Translations under genes and position numbers: made by a program
Notes under the pieces: generated by a model
What the model was told of the DNA's origin: nothing
Databases searched by the model: none
What the model saw: the letters and a program-made list of their open reading frames with translations, nothing else
NCBI GenBank assembly: GCA_945901025.1
Contig: CAMDJW010000010.1
Span: 1-64,000 of the forward strand
DNA length: 64,000 nt
From: Spirosoma fluviale
Lineage (GTDB): Bacteria > Bacteroidota > Bacteroidia > Cytophagales > Spirosomataceae
Reading direction: 5' to 3'
Shown here: in pieces, positions 35,486 through 43,848 of the stretch
Numbering within the stretch: position 1 is the stretch's first letter
Layout: each line of letters begins with the position of its first letter

Positions 35486-36445
35486 TTATTGTTCTTCAAA
35501 TTTTGCCTTAATTTTTTGGCATACATTTGAATCAACGACTGATTTACAAAGCTTAATCATATTTTTAATCGCCTTTGGGCTTGATGCTCCGTGGGCTATA
35601 ATTACATTTCCATTGATGCCTATAATGGGGCTTCCTCCATAATTTTCATAATTGGTATTCTCAACAAAATCATTCATCATCCCCTGCTCCTTCATGATGT
35701 TATAAATAGACTCACCCATTTTTAATACTATATTTCCGGTAAATCCATCTGTAACAATCACATCAGCCTTGTTACGAAATAAATCTTTTCCTTCTATATT
35801 TCCTATAAAATGTATGTTAGAATTTTCCTTTAATAAAGCATGTGTACCTTGAGCCAAGATACTCCCTTTTTGCTCCTCTTCTCCAATGTTCATCAAACCC
35901 ACGCGTGGGCTCGATTGTCCAGTGGTTGATTCAAAATAGATAGAGCCTAACTCCGCCCATTGCGCTAACATCTCGGGTTTGCAATCTGCATTAGCCCCTA
36001 TGTCCAACATGATCGCGTAACGACCATCGACCTGGGGTACAAAACCTGCTATGGCCGGCCTCTGAATTCCATGGATTGTTTTTACTGAAAAAAGTGACCC
36101 CACCATCATAGCACCTGTATTCCCTGCTGAAGCGAACACATCCGCTTTTCCCTCTTTTAAAAGAGAAAACCCAATGCCGATGCTGGAATTGGGTTTTTGA
36201 CTTAATGCTTTCGTAGGATGTTCTCCCATTTCTATCACCTGTTCTGCGTGAATAACGCGAACCTGTGAGCTCGAGAAATTTCGGGATTTAAATAAATTAT
36301 TAAGGGTGTCTTGAGGTCCTATGGCTAATATAGTTTCCCCGTTGGTCAACAAATCAATTGATTCTATTATTCCGTCAATCACTGCCTCTGGAGCATAATC
36401 TCCTCCCATCACGTCGATTGCTATATTCATTTCTTTTGGTTTCAA
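35486..36445 (-). CDS. plsX: Phosphate acyltransferase PlsX
   Basis: The 319-residue soluble enzyme makes acyl-phosphate from acyl-ACP for phospholipid synthesis; its partner PlsY is encoded at 47203-47847. Motifs: IAIDVMGGDYAPEAVIDGI, GMIEMGEHPTKA-like VIEMGEHPTKALSQKPNSSI, DVFASAGNTGAMMVGSLF, RPAIAGFVPQ, IMLDIGANADCKPEMLAQWA, GLMNIGEEEQKGS and VIVTDGFTGNIVLKMGES. The ORF starts with ATG near 36445, after a 104-bp gap that contains a long palindrome and a lone -7 element. Confidence -1.
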   Translation of the reverse strand: MKPKEMNIAIDVMGGDYAPEAVIDGIIESIDLLTNGETILAIGPQDTLNNLFKSRNFSSSQVRVIHAEQVIEMGEHPTKALSQKPNSSIGIGFSLLKEGKADVFASAGNTGAMMVGSLFSVKTIHGIQRPAIAGFVPQVDGRYAIMLDIGANADCKPEMLAQWAELGSIYFESTTGQSSPRVGLMNIGEEEQKGSILAQGTHALLKENSNIHFIGNIEGKDLFRNKADVIVTDGFTGNIVLKMGESIYNIMKEQGMMNDFVENTNYENYGGSPIIGINGNVIIAHGASSPKAIKNMIKLCKSVVDSNVCQKIKAKFEEQ

Positions 36446-36461
36446 TACTAAAATCGTAATG

Positions 36462-36469
36462 CAAAAATA
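36462..36469 (-). promoter_or_regulatory. -7 element (TATTTTTG) upstream of plsX
   Basis: TATTTTTG on the minus strand matches TAnnTTTG 16 bp before the plsX ATG. The nearest TTTG is only 14 bp upstream, so this internal promoter is weakly supported. Confidence -1.
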
Positions 36470-36506
36470 GTATTAAATTTAGTCAAAAAATAGCATTTTA
36501 ACGGGA

Positions 36507-36528
36507 TATTTTCGCAGATGCGAAAATA
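36507..36528. promoter_or_regulatory. 22-bp palindrome between rpmF and plsX
   Basis: TATTTTCGCA and its exact complement TGCGAAAATA are separated by GA, giving 10-bp arms. No T-tract follows immediately, so it may be an operator for plsX or an RNA hairpin between the two genes. Confidence -1.
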
Positions 36529-36549
36529 CTTTGGTTTGTTGGCGACTGA

Positions 36550-36744
36550 TTATGCTTTTCCAGTGTAACCTTCTACAATCATTTTGCCTTTGTAGTATAA
36601 GTTACCCTCATGAGCATGTGCACGATGGAATAAATGTGTTTCGCCTGTTTGGCTATCCACCGCTAATTGCCTTGGAGTACCAAAGTCATGCGCTCTTCTC
36701 GTATCACGTCTTGTCTTAGAAATTTTTCTTTTAGGATGTGCCAT
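36550..36744 (-). CDS. rpmF: 50S ribosomal protein L32, cysteine-free form
   Basis: This 64-residue protein starts [20 protein letters not shown], typical of bL32. The zinc-ribbon cysteines seen in many bL32 proteins are absent: where CPNCG and CPxCG would be, this one has [24 protein letters not shown]. That makes it a zinc-independent version. It follows the YceD/DUF177 gene by 11 bp, the classic arrangement. I cannot tell whether a second, zinc-binding copy exists elsewhere in the genome. Confidence -1.
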   Translation of the reverse strand: MAHPKRKISKTRRDTRRAHDFGTPRQLAVDSQTGETHLFHRAHAHEGNLYYKGKMIVEGYTGKA

Positions 36745-36755
36745 TGTATTGTTCT

Positions 36756-37301
36756 TTAATTATTGTCTTTTAAAATTTTTAATGCGGCCCAACGTGGGTC
36801 CATGTCATCTTCTGCTTTTTCAGTCGCGTTTTCGTCCAAAACTTTTTCAGTCGAATAAATAAACTGATTTCCTTCCAAGGCTTCCGCCTCATTTACGTAC
36901 CGAGGATGTAATTTTTTCATAGGTACTTGTAAAGCTATGAAATCAAACAAATCCTGCGATAAATCTAATTTGGGAGATTTCCTGTCTATTAAAAACAAGT
37001 TGTTTCCCATTTCCTCTGAATGATCCGAATACTTATAAATAAGTTTTTCATCTACCTCAAACGGATAATCAAATTCCTCTAAGGATCGGTCACAAATTAA
37101 TCGAATCGACCCCTCAATTTTTAAGCCCACTTGTATCATGGTTGCAGACTTATTTAGCTCTACAACGGAATGAAACTGCCCTTTTTCCACCCATTCTTGC
37201 TCAAAGGCTTGGAAGAAATCATCCGCCCCTTCAAAGGTATATCGATACGATTTATCTTCTAAAGAAAGTATGGGTATCTGATATGCGTCTAAAACTTTCA
37301 T
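36756..37301 (-). CDS. DUF177/YceD family protein
   Basis: I begin at ATG 37301 ([23 protein letters not shown], 181 residues); a longer open frame to 37373 runs over the promoter. DUF177 features are the central [22 protein letters not shown] and the [22 protein letters not shown] block, with an acidic segment and [14 protein letters not shown] at the C-terminus. The family is found upstream of rpmF nearly everywhere and is linked to 23S rRNA accumulation in plants and bacteria. It is the first gene of the lipid operon. Confidence -1.
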   Translation of the reverse strand: MKVLDAYQIPILSLEDKSYRYTFEGADDFFQAFEQEWVEKGQFHSVVELNKSATMIQVGLKIEGSIRLICDRSLEEFDYPFEVDEKLIYKYSDHSEEMGNNLFLIDRKSPKLDLSQDLFDFIALQVPMKKLHPRYVNEAEALEGNQFIYSTEKVLDENATEKAEDDMDPRWAALKILKDNN

Positions 37302-37328
37302 TTCCAAAGGTGGATAAAAAAAGGAATG

Positions 37329-37359
37329 CAAAATTAGGCAAATTTTATTAAAGAGCAAA
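37329..37359 (-). promoter_or_regulatory. Promoter of the DUF177-rpmF-plsX-fabH-efp-accBC operon
   Basis: On the minus strand, TTTG (37356-37359), 19 bp, TAATTTTG (37329-37336). Both elements match the Bacteroidota consensus. The predicted start lies near 37322, about 20 nt before ATG 37301, which supports that start codon. Confidence -1.
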
Positions 37360-37402
37360 TCATCAAATAACAATTTCGTAAAATCTTACGACCTTTGTGA
37401 GC

Positions 37403-38020
37403 ATGAGTCCAAGGAATAAGGTTGTCTTTTATTATTTATCGGGTCTAATCTTTTTTGAAGCCGTGGTTTTGACCTATATTTTTTCATTGGATCGCCTGGG
37501 TCAAATGAGCCTAATTAATTCATTTCATTCCTCTGAAGCAGATTTTTTGTTTAAAATAATTACTTCGGGAGCTGAAATAACGATCCCAATTTTGTTTTTG
37601 GGATATCTTATTTGGAAAAAAAGCGATTTGTTGAAATCCTATGTAATCTCCTATATTTTTTCCACTCTTATTGTCCAATTTCTGAAATTAGTCGTTTTTA
37701 AAGACGCGCTTCGGCCGCTTGCTTATTTTAAAGGGCAGGCTTATTCTTGGCATATGGTTCAAAACCTAATGATCAGCGAATATAACAGCATGCCTTCAGG
37801 GCATACTTCGGCAGCTTGGTTTATGTGTTTTTGGATTTCTTTGTTGGCACAAAAGCCTATTTTAACCATATTGATAACCTTTTATGCCATGTTAGTCGCT
37901 TACTCAAGGGTTTATTTATTCCAACATTTTCCTATTGATACAGCCGTGGGGGCTGTGATTGGCACCGGAGTTTCGCTTTTAGTTTATTATTTGAATGTCT
38001 CAAAATCCGATATAAAATGA
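37403..38020 (+). CDS. PAP2-family membrane phosphatase
   Basis: The protein (205 residues from ATG 37403; a GTG two codons earlier is possible) has about six hydrophobic segments. The three-part PAP2 active site is present: KDALRPLAYF (motif 1), SMPSGHTSA (motif 2) and YSRVYLFQHFPIDTAVG (motif 3, catalytic His and Asp). Such enzymes dephosphorylate lipid phosphates, for example undecaprenyl diphosphate, phosphatidylglycerol phosphate or lipid A. The next gene, a GT39-type glycosyltransferase, overlaps it by 4 bp. A role in lipid carrier recycling or envelope glycan modification is inferred. Confidence -1.
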   Translation: MSPRNKVVFYYLSGLIFFEAVVLTYIFSLDRLGQMSLINSFHSSEADFLFKIITSGAEITIPILFLGYLIWKKSDLLKSYVISYIFSTLIVQFLKLVVFKDALRPLAYFKGQAYSWHMVQNLMISEYNSMPSGHTSAAWFMCFWISLLAQKPILTILITFYAMLVAYSRVYLFQHFPIDTAVGAVIGTGVSLLVYYLNVSKSDIK

Positions 38021-39654
38021 TTTCACATTGTAAGCGTTACCCTCATTTATGCTGGATTTTTTTAGGAGGCCTTTTCTTTTTGCCCAATTTAGGCGCCTCA
38101 CACCTTTTTGATTGGGACGAAATAAATTTTGCGGAGTCTGCGCGTGAAATGATCGTCAGTCAAGATTTTCTAAGTGTTCAAATTAATTTTTTACCCTTTT
38201 GGGAAAAGCCCCCTTTATTCATATGGCTACAAGCGCTTAGCTTTATGTTCTTTGGCACTTTTACGGAGCATGCGTGGACGAGCATGGAATTTGCCGCCCG
38301 TTTTCCCAATGCGATGGTGGGAATATCCACACTATTGATCATTTTTAATTTAGGTAAAAAGTTCTTTTCTGATAATTTTGGTCACCTTTGGGCTTTTTCA
38401 TACCTAGCGGCTATTACCCCACATGTGTATGCAAGTTCTGGGATTATCGACCCGCTGTTCAACTTATTTATATTTTTAGGTATCTACTATTTTGCCGAGT
38501 ATTATGCAGATTCTTCTCGCATAAAAAATGCCTTTTTATCCGGGGTGATGATCGGATTAGGGATGTTGACGAAGGGCCCGGTTGCCTTATTATTGTGGGG
38601 CCTTACTTTATTGGTTTTCGGCATACTCCATAGAAAGCAAGTGCTAAATCGTTTTTATATCCTTTTGAAAGGCGCGATTTTGTCTGCCGTTTTAGCTTGT
38701 TTATTTTTTGTTTCCTGGTACGGCCTAATTGCTTTAAAATTTGGAACCGGAATTATCGAGGATTTTTTTGCATACCAGATTCGACTTTTGACTACCGGGG
38801 ATGCTGGTCATGGCCAACCCTTTTATTACCACGCCCTGGTTTTATTGTTGGGCTGCTTCCCTATTTCTATTGTAGCTTTGAATCGAATATTGGTCAAAAA
38901 AGAGTCAATGGCTTTTGCTTCTTGGATGAAAGTTCTTTTTTGGGTGGTTTTGATTTTGTTTAGTTTAGTCAAAACGAAGATTGTTCATTATTCGTCGATG
39001 TGCTGGTTACCAATCACTTTTTTTTCTGCTCAGATATTGGTTGGTTGGTATGAAGGGAATATGCCTTTAAGCCGAGTTAAAACCGTACTCTTTGTTATTA
39101 TCGGATTGTTGTTAGGGCTAATCTTTACTTTAGTTCCCTTGATAGGAGAAAATCCCAACCTCTTTTTACCCTACATTCAGGATGGATTTGTTCGAGGCAA
39201 TTTACAATCCCCAGTGGCTTGGGATGGATTTGAAAAATGGATAGGTGTAATTTGGGCAGCTGTGATTATCTATTCCGCATGGGGTAAAAATGGACTCAGT
39301 TTTCGGAAATTTTTAATATGTATGGTTATATGTGTCTGTTTAATTTTCGCTTATTCAAGGTATGTTGTGCCTAAGATCGAAGGGTATACGCAGGCCACGC
39401 CCATTGATTTTTACATCGCCAAATCAGGCCAAAAAGTGTATGTTGAGACCGTAGGTTTCAAGTCTTTTGCTCACTTATTGTATTTTCAAAAACAAGCAGG
39501 AAGCCCAACGGGAGAGGAATTAATGAATCGATCCTCGGTAGACCGACCTGCATTTTTTGTGATGAAGTCTGATGCCGAGGATCGATTTAAATACCATCCC
39601 AATTTGATTTTAATCAACGAGGAGAATGGATTTCTATTCTATAAACACAGGTAA
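38017..39654 (+). CDS. GT39-family membrane glycosyltransferase (ArnT/PMT-like)
   Basis: The 545-residue protein has about eleven transmembrane segments and a first periplasmic loop with FDWDEINFAESAREMI, where the acidic pair matches the catalytic site of the ArnT/PMT family. EKPPLFIWLQAL and AFSYLAAITPHVYASSGIIDPLFNLF follow, with GMLTKGPVALLLWGL later. The C-terminal periplasmic domain is short. These enzymes move a sugar from a polyprenyl phosphate donor to lipid A, protein or another glycan. Its overlap with a PAP2 phosphatase suggests a shared envelope pathway. The stop directly abuts the convergent ndk gene. Confidence -1.
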   Translation: MISHCKRYPHLCWIFLGGLFFLPNLGASHLFDWDEINFAESAREMIVSQDFLSVQINFLPFWEKPPLFIWLQALSFMFFGTFTEHAWTSMEFAARFPNAMVGISTLLIIFNLGKKFFSDNFGHLWAFSYLAAITPHVYASSGIIDPLFNLFIFLGIYYFAEYYADSSRIKNAFLSGVMIGLGMLTKGPVALLLWGLTLLVFGILHRKQVLNRFYILLKGAILSAVLACLFFVSWYGLIALKFGTGIIEDFFAYQIRLLTTGDAGHGQPFYYHALVLLLGCFPISIVALNRILVKKESMAFASWMKVLFWVVLILFSLVKTKIVHYSSMCWLPITFFSAQILVGWYEGNMPLSRVKTVLFVIIGLLLGLIFTLVPLIGENPNLFLPYIQDGFVRGNLQSPVAWDGFEKWIGVIWAAVIIYSAWGKNGLSFRKFLICMVICVCLIFAYSRYVVPKIEGYTQATPIDFYIAKSGQKVYVETVGFKSFAHLLYFQKQAGSPTGEELMNRSSVDRPAFFVMKSDAEDRFKYHPNLILINEENGFLFYKHR

Positions 39655-40077
39655 TTAATTTTTTAATTCTTTCTCTGAGAAGAAAAATGCGGCTTCTAAT
39701 GCTGCGTTTTCATTCGAGTCGGAGCCATGTATGGCATTTGCCTCGATGGATTTTGCGAAGCGCTGACGAATCGTTCCTTCGGCTGCATTGGCAGGGTTCG
39801 TCGCGCCGATTAACGTGCGAAAATCTTCCATTGCATTCTCTTTTTCTAAGACCATTGGAATAATGTCATTTGAAGACATATAATCACAAAGACTTTGAAA
39901 AAAAGGCCTTTCCTTGTGCACTTCGTAAAATTTACCAGCTTCCTCTGGGCTTAATTTGATTTTTTTAAGGGCAATGATTTTAAATCCGGCTTCCTCAATT
40001 TGTTGAATGATGGGGCCCGAAAAGCCATCTGAAACGGCATCGGGTTTAATCATGGTAAAGGTTCTATTTGTGGGCAT
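39655..40077 (-). CDS. ndk: Nucleoside diphosphate kinase
   Basis: The 140-residue enzyme equalises nucleoside triphosphate pools. FTMIKPDAV is at the N-terminus, and the catalytic histidine is H117 in NAIHGSDS. GATNPANAAEGTIRQRFA is standard. It ends one base from the convergent glycosyltransferase stop and has a full promoter upstream. Confidence -1.
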   Translation of the reverse strand: MPTNRTFTMIKPDAVSDGFSGPIIQQIEEAGFKIIALKKIKLSPEEAGKFYEVHKERPFFQSLCDYMSSNDIIPMVLEKENAMEDFRTLIGATNPANAAEGTIRQRFAKSIEANAIHGSDSNENAALEAAFFFSEKELKN

Positions 40078-40092
40078 GTGTAAATTTTTTTA

Positions 40093-40124
40093 CAAATTTA
40101 TCTCTAACTTTGCGAACGCCCAAA
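40093..40124 (-). promoter_or_regulatory. Promoter of ndk (TTTG-N20-TAAATTTG)
   Basis: On the minus strand TTTG (40121-40124), 20 bp, TAAATTTG (40093-40100). The predicted start is about 9 nt before the ndk ATG, a near-leaderless mRNA. The element overlaps the divergent nrnA promoter region. Confidence -1.
40105..40112 (+). promoter_or_regulatory. -7 element (TAACTTTG) of nrnA
   Basis: TAACTTTG matches TAnnTTTG 19 bp before the nrnA ATG. It lies within the spacer of the opposite-strand ndk promoter, so the two promoters likely compete for polymerase. Confidence -1.
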
Positions 40125-40131
40125 TTTATTT

Positions 40132-41178
40132 ATGGCTGCAACTATTCATATGTCTTCAATTTCTGCTTTACAAGCAAAATTAGTACCAGGTCAAAAGGCG
40201 GTTATTACGACTCATTTTAATCCAGATTCGGATGCGATTGGTTCGAGTCTTGCTTGGCAACAATATTTAACCTTAAAAGGGCTAAATGCCCAAGTGATTG
40301 TACCTTCTGCGGTGTCACAAAATCTTCAATGGATGCCCGGTGCATCAGCTATTTTAAATGCTGAAAACCTCATTCATAAGGTTCAAATTGCACCCATAAT
40401 CGAACAGGCGGATTGGGTATTTTGTTTGGATTTTTCTGGTTTGCAGCGACTGCATCAATTATCTTCTTTGGTCAAACATGCACGAGGAACTAAAGTAGTG
40501 ATTGATCATCATTTAGATCCAGAGGATTTTGCTGATTATTATTACCATCGGACAATCGCTGCGTCAACGTGTGAGTTAATTTATGATTTGATTGTTGAGT
40601 GGGGCGATGAGGAGTTGATAAGTGAAGAGATGGGGACATGCTTATATTCAGGCATTATGACGGATACGGGCAGTTTTAGGCATCCTAATACCACGGCGCA
40701 TGTACATGAAGTAGTCGCTAGTTTGATTAAATTAGGTGTTAATACCAATGCGATTCATCGAAAGATTTTTGATTCTGCTTCCATAGACCGATTAAAATTT
40801 TTAGGCCATATTTTAGCTAATCGTTTGGAATATTTATCTGAGTATCACTTGGCGTTAATGTGGATTACGGAGGAGGATTTAGTTCAGTTTAATTCTCAAG
40901 CTGGTGATACGGAGGGTATTGTAAATTATGGATTACAGATTGCAGGAGCCATTTGGGCCATCTTGTTAATTGCCAGACCGGATGGAATTAAATTATCTTT
41001 TCGTTCGATAGAACCTTTTGCTGTGAACACATTTGCGGCCACTTATTTTGAGGGAGGTGGTCATAAAAATGCTTCCGGTGGTAGATTTTCTGGCGGATCT
41101 TTAACACAAGCGAGGGAAAAATTGCAAGAAGTATTACCTTTGTACCTTTCAGAAATAAATCGAGTTAAAAAATTATAA
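40132..41178 (+). CDS. nrnA: DHH/DHHA1 phosphoesterase, NrnA-like (oligoribonuclease / pAp phosphatase)
   Basis: The 348-residue protein has the DHH catalytic domain (ITTHFNPDSDAIGSSLAW, WVFCLDFSGLQRL, VVIDHHLDPEDFADY, GIMTDTGSFRHPNT) binding two manganese ions, and the DHHA1 substrate-binding domain with FEGGGHKNASGGRF. NrnA-type enzymes degrade short RNA and convert 3'-phosphoadenosine 5'-phosphate to AMP. The length fits NrnA. The assignment to NrnA versus another DHH subgroup is made by architecture alone. Confidence -1.
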   Translation: MAATIHMSSISALQAKLVPGQKAVITTHFNPDSDAIGSSLAWQQYLTLKGLNAQVIVPSAVSQNLQWMPGASAILNAENLIHKVQIAPIIEQADWVFCLDFSGLQRLHQLSSLVKHARGTKVVIDHHLDPEDFADYYYHRTIAASTCELIYDLIVEWGDEELISEEMGTCLYSGIMTDTGSFRHPNTTAHVHEVVASLIKLGVNTNAIHRKIFDSASIDRLKFLGHILANRLEYLSEYHLALMWITEEDLVQFNSQAGDTEGIVNYGLQIAGAIWAILLIARPDGIKLSFRSIEPFAVNTFAATYFEGGGHKNASGGRFSGGSLTQAREKLQEVLPLYLSEINRVKKL

Positions 41179-41226
41179 AGAAACTAAACAAATTTTTCAT
41201 CGGACTACGGTCAAAACACCACAATC

Positions 41227-42090
41227 ATGCGTAAACAAATAGGTTTAATTTTTTCAGCAGCGCTATTATTGACTGCTTGTAATAAGAACAAAGTAGAGAT
41301 AATCGACGGAGTTAAAATTCAAATGCATAGCCATGATGCTGCTGCTAAGAAATTAAAAGAAGGCGATATCATTACGTTTAATTTAGTGATTAAAAATGGC
41401 GCTGATTCTGTTTTGCAGGATACGAAAAAAGATGGCCAACCAGGAAAAGGGATGATTCAAGCGCCTTCTAATGCTCCAGGTGCATTTAAAGGGTCTTTTG
41501 AAAATGGATTGCGTTTGTTAGCCTTAGGGGATAGCGCAACGATATTGGTGCCGATTGACAGTTTGACAAAAGCGGTTCAATCTCCATTGCCTCCATTCTT
41601 GAAGCCTGGTACTGATTTGAAGTACACCGTAAAAATATTGAAAGTTCAGTCTCGGGCTGAATTTGAAAAGGACATGGAGAAAGAGGCGGCGAAAGCGAAG
41701 CAAGATGCGGCTAAGGATATTGCATTACAACCTAAAATGATTGCTGATTACTTAGCAAAAACAGGTAAATCATTCAAGAATACGGCCGCAGGATTGTATT
41801 ATGCTATTGAAAAACCTGGTGCTGGTGCTTCCCCAAAAATGGGAGAAACTTGGTTAGTGAATTATAGAGGAACTTTTTTAAATGGCAAGGAATTCGACAA
41901 AGGTAGTGCGGCAGAGATGCCATTAGGACAAATGATTCCTGGATTTAATGAAGCTTTAACGTTATTGAAAGCGGGTGGAAAAGGTACGTTTGTGATCCCG
42001 TCTACGATCGGGTATGGCGAACAAGCACGTGGTCCAATCCCTGCAAATTCAGTTTTAGTTTTTGATATTGAAGTATTGTCTAAGAAATAG
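41227..42090 (+). CDS. FKBP-type peptidyl-prolyl isomerase lipoprotein (1 of 3)
   Basis: The 287-residue lipoprotein has its acceptor cysteine at C18 (LLLTACNKN). It has two FKBP-like domains: an N-terminal one (KEGDIITFNLVIKNG, GSFENGLRLLALGDSATILVP, KYTVKIL) without the usual active-site pattern, and a C-terminal canonical one (WLVNYRGTFLNGKEFD, QMIPGFNEALTLL, IGYGEQARGPIPANSVLVFDIEV). A lysine/alanine-rich helix connects them. It is predicted in the periplasm or outer membrane and helps fold secreted proteins. It is followed 5 bp later by a diverged paralogue. Confidence -1.
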   Translation: MRKQIGLIFSAALLLTACNKNKVEIIDGVKIQMHSHDAAAKKLKEGDIITFNLVIKNGADSVLQDTKKDGQPGKGMIQAPSNAPGAFKGSFENGLRLLALGDSATILVPIDSLTKAVQSPLPPFLKPGTDLKYTVKILKVQSRAEFEKDMEKEAAKAKQDAAKDIALQPKMIADYLAKTGKSFKNTAAGLYYAIEKPGAGASPKMGETWLVNYRGTFLNGKEFDKGSAAEMPLGQMIPGFNEALTLLKAGGKGTFVIPSTIGYGEQARGPIPANSVLVFDIEVLSKK

Positions 42091-42095
42091 GAAAT

Positions 42096-42959
42096 ATGAG
42101 AAATTTGGTGAAGCAGTTTTTAGCGATGGTATTTGTGGGTTCTATGTTGACTTCTTGTTTGTCAAATGTTGAGTTGGCAGACGAGGTGAAAGCAAAAGAG
42201 AATCAGACACAAATACTGTCGTACTTCTCCAAGTTAAATCAAACCCCCAAAGCCATGGAGGATGGGGCCTATTATTTTCTCACTAAGCCAAATCCAAGTG
42301 GAGAATTAGCTTCTAGGGGAGATACCTTGATGATTCATTATGAATTAGCCAATTTAGTCACAGGAAAGGTTTTGGATAGTACTAACCGCAAAACCAACTC
42401 TCCATTGGTGTATCAATACGGATTTTTAAATCCAATTTTTACTCGTTTAATGGCGAATTTGCGTGATGAAGAACAAGCTGTGATGGCTTTGCCTGGTACT
42501 TCTCAATCATTTGAGGGTTTGCCTGCGTATACTCCATTAAAAGTAACGATTAAAAGTTATTCGGTTCGTAGCCAGGGTGACCAAATAAACGCTTTTATTG
42601 CAAGAAAAGGATATAAAGTGACCTCGACAGACACAGATGGATTACGTTATATTCAATTGGCACCTGGAACTGGAGATGTACCCGCAACTGGTAAAGTAGT
42701 AAAATTAAAGTATACGGGCCGATTTTTAAATGGATTTGCCTTTGATGGAAATATGGCTCGGACGGATAGTTTTTCTGTGACCGTTGGGGGGACACAAACC
42801 GTTATTGGGTTCCAAAAGGGCATTGAAAAGATGCGTTTGGGAGAGAAAGCGATAGTTGTATTCCCATCCAGCATTGGGTATGGAGAAAAAGGTTCAGGAA
42901 CGAGCATTCCAGGATTTACGCCATTAATGTTTGAGATTTATATAGCCAAAATTGAATAG
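42096..42959 (+). CDS. FKBP-type peptidyl-prolyl isomerase lipoprotein (2 of 3)
   Basis: The 287-residue lipoprotein has acceptor C21 (GSMLTSCLSN). As in the preceding gene, a non-canonical N-terminal FKBP-like region (GDTLMIHYELANLVTGKVLDST, FTRLMANLRDEEQAVMALPG) precedes a canonical C-terminal FKBP domain (VKLKYTGRFLNGFAFDGN, TVIGFQKGIEKMRLGEKAIVVFPSSIGYGEKG, LMFEIYIAKIE). The N-terminal domain conserves the fold signals but not the binding-pocket residues. The gene ends 4 bp before the third copy. Confidence -1.
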   Translation: MRNLVKQFLAMVFVGSMLTSCLSNVELADEVKAKENQTQILSYFSKLNQTPKAMEDGAYYFLTKPNPSGELASRGDTLMIHYELANLVTGKVLDSTNRKTNSPLVYQYGFLNPIFTRLMANLRDEEQAVMALPGTSQSFEGLPAYTPLKVTIKSYSVRSQGDQINAFIARKGYKVTSTDTDGLRYIQLAPGTGDVPATGKVVKLKYTGRFLNGFAFDGNMARTDSFSVTVGGTQTVIGFQKGIEKMRLGEKAIVVFPSSIGYGEKGSGTSIPGFTPLMFEIYIAKIE

Positions 42960-42963
42960 TATA

Positions 42964-43848
42964 ATGAAAAATTTAGTTAACTTTTTTATCTGTCTTTCGC
43001 TGTTAGGTGGAATGTCAAGTTGTAAATTTGATGAAATAAACCAAACAGAATCTGATAACCAGAAGGAGATAGAAGGTTACATGAGTCGTTCAAATTTAAA
43101 GCTTCAAAAATCTCCCGAGGGGATGTATTATTCAATTAACTCGGCGAATTCTACTGGAAAGCAGGCTTTCAATACCGATCTGGTTAAATTTTATTATAAA
43201 ATGACTTTGCTTGATGGCACTAAAATAGATTCCACGGCAAAATCATTAGGCCAACTAAAAGGATTGGTTTGGGGATCCACTAACACCATATTAAATTTAC
43301 CAATATCCTTTTTGAAAGAAGGGGAATCGGGTTTATTCATTTTGCCATCTGCTCTTGCTTTTGGGGGTAATTCCTACACGGATATACCTGCATTTTCAGT
43401 CATTAAATTGGAGATTGATGTGGTTTCGATACGTACCGAGGCGGAGCAATTGAAAGATTTCCAAACCTTATATAAAATTACAAATCCGGAAATATTGCCC
43501 TCTGGATTGATATTTAAACGATTGGTCGAGAACCCCAAAGGAGCGGCTATTGCTGGAGGCCAATCGGTAAAAGTCAATTATACCGGTCGATTGAGTTATG
43601 GCAATTTGAAATATGATGCGGCTGGAAAGGTAATTTATGATACAGCTTTTGATTCAGGAACTTTTACCTATGTCGCTGGGACTGGTGGAGTGATCGCCGG
43701 CTTTGATGAAGGAATCATGAAAATGCGTGTTGGTGAAAAAGCCTTACTCATTTTACCTTCCAAAATAGGTTACGGTGCGAATGGAAGCGGTACGATTCCT
43801 CCCAATTCGCCTCTGTTATTCGAAGTTGAGGTGGTTGGTGCTTTATAA
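42964..43848 (+). CDS. FKBP-type peptidyl-prolyl isomerase lipoprotein (3 of 3)
   Basis: I start at ATG 42964 (MKNLVNFFICLSLLGGMSSCKFDE, acceptor C20, 294 residues); an upstream in-frame TTG at 42952 overlaps the previous gene. The double FKBP layout is repeated: an N-terminal degenerate domain (KFYYKMTLLDGTKIDST, LPISFLKEGESGLFILPSALAFGGNSY) and a canonical C-terminal domain (VKVNYTGRLSYGNLKYD, GGVIAGFDEGIMKMRVGEKALLILPSKIGYGANGSGTIPPNSPLLFEVEVV). The C-terminal domain has a longer beta-hairpin insert. Its stop overlaps the rdgB start (TAATG). Confidence -1.
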   Translation: MKNLVNFFICLSLLGGMSSCKFDEINQTESDNQKEIEGYMSRSNLKLQKSPEGMYYSINSANSTGKQAFNTDLVKFYYKMTLLDGTKIDSTAKSLGQLKGLVWGSTNTILNLPISFLKEGESGLFILPSALAFGGNSYTDIPAFSVIKLEIDVVSIRTEAEQLKDFQTLYKITNPEILPSGLIFKRLVENPKGAAIAGGQSVKVNYTGRLSYGNLKYDAAGKVIYDTAFDSGTFTYVAGTGGVIAGFDEGIMKMRVGEKALLILPSKIGYGANGSGTIPPNSPLLFEVEVVGAL

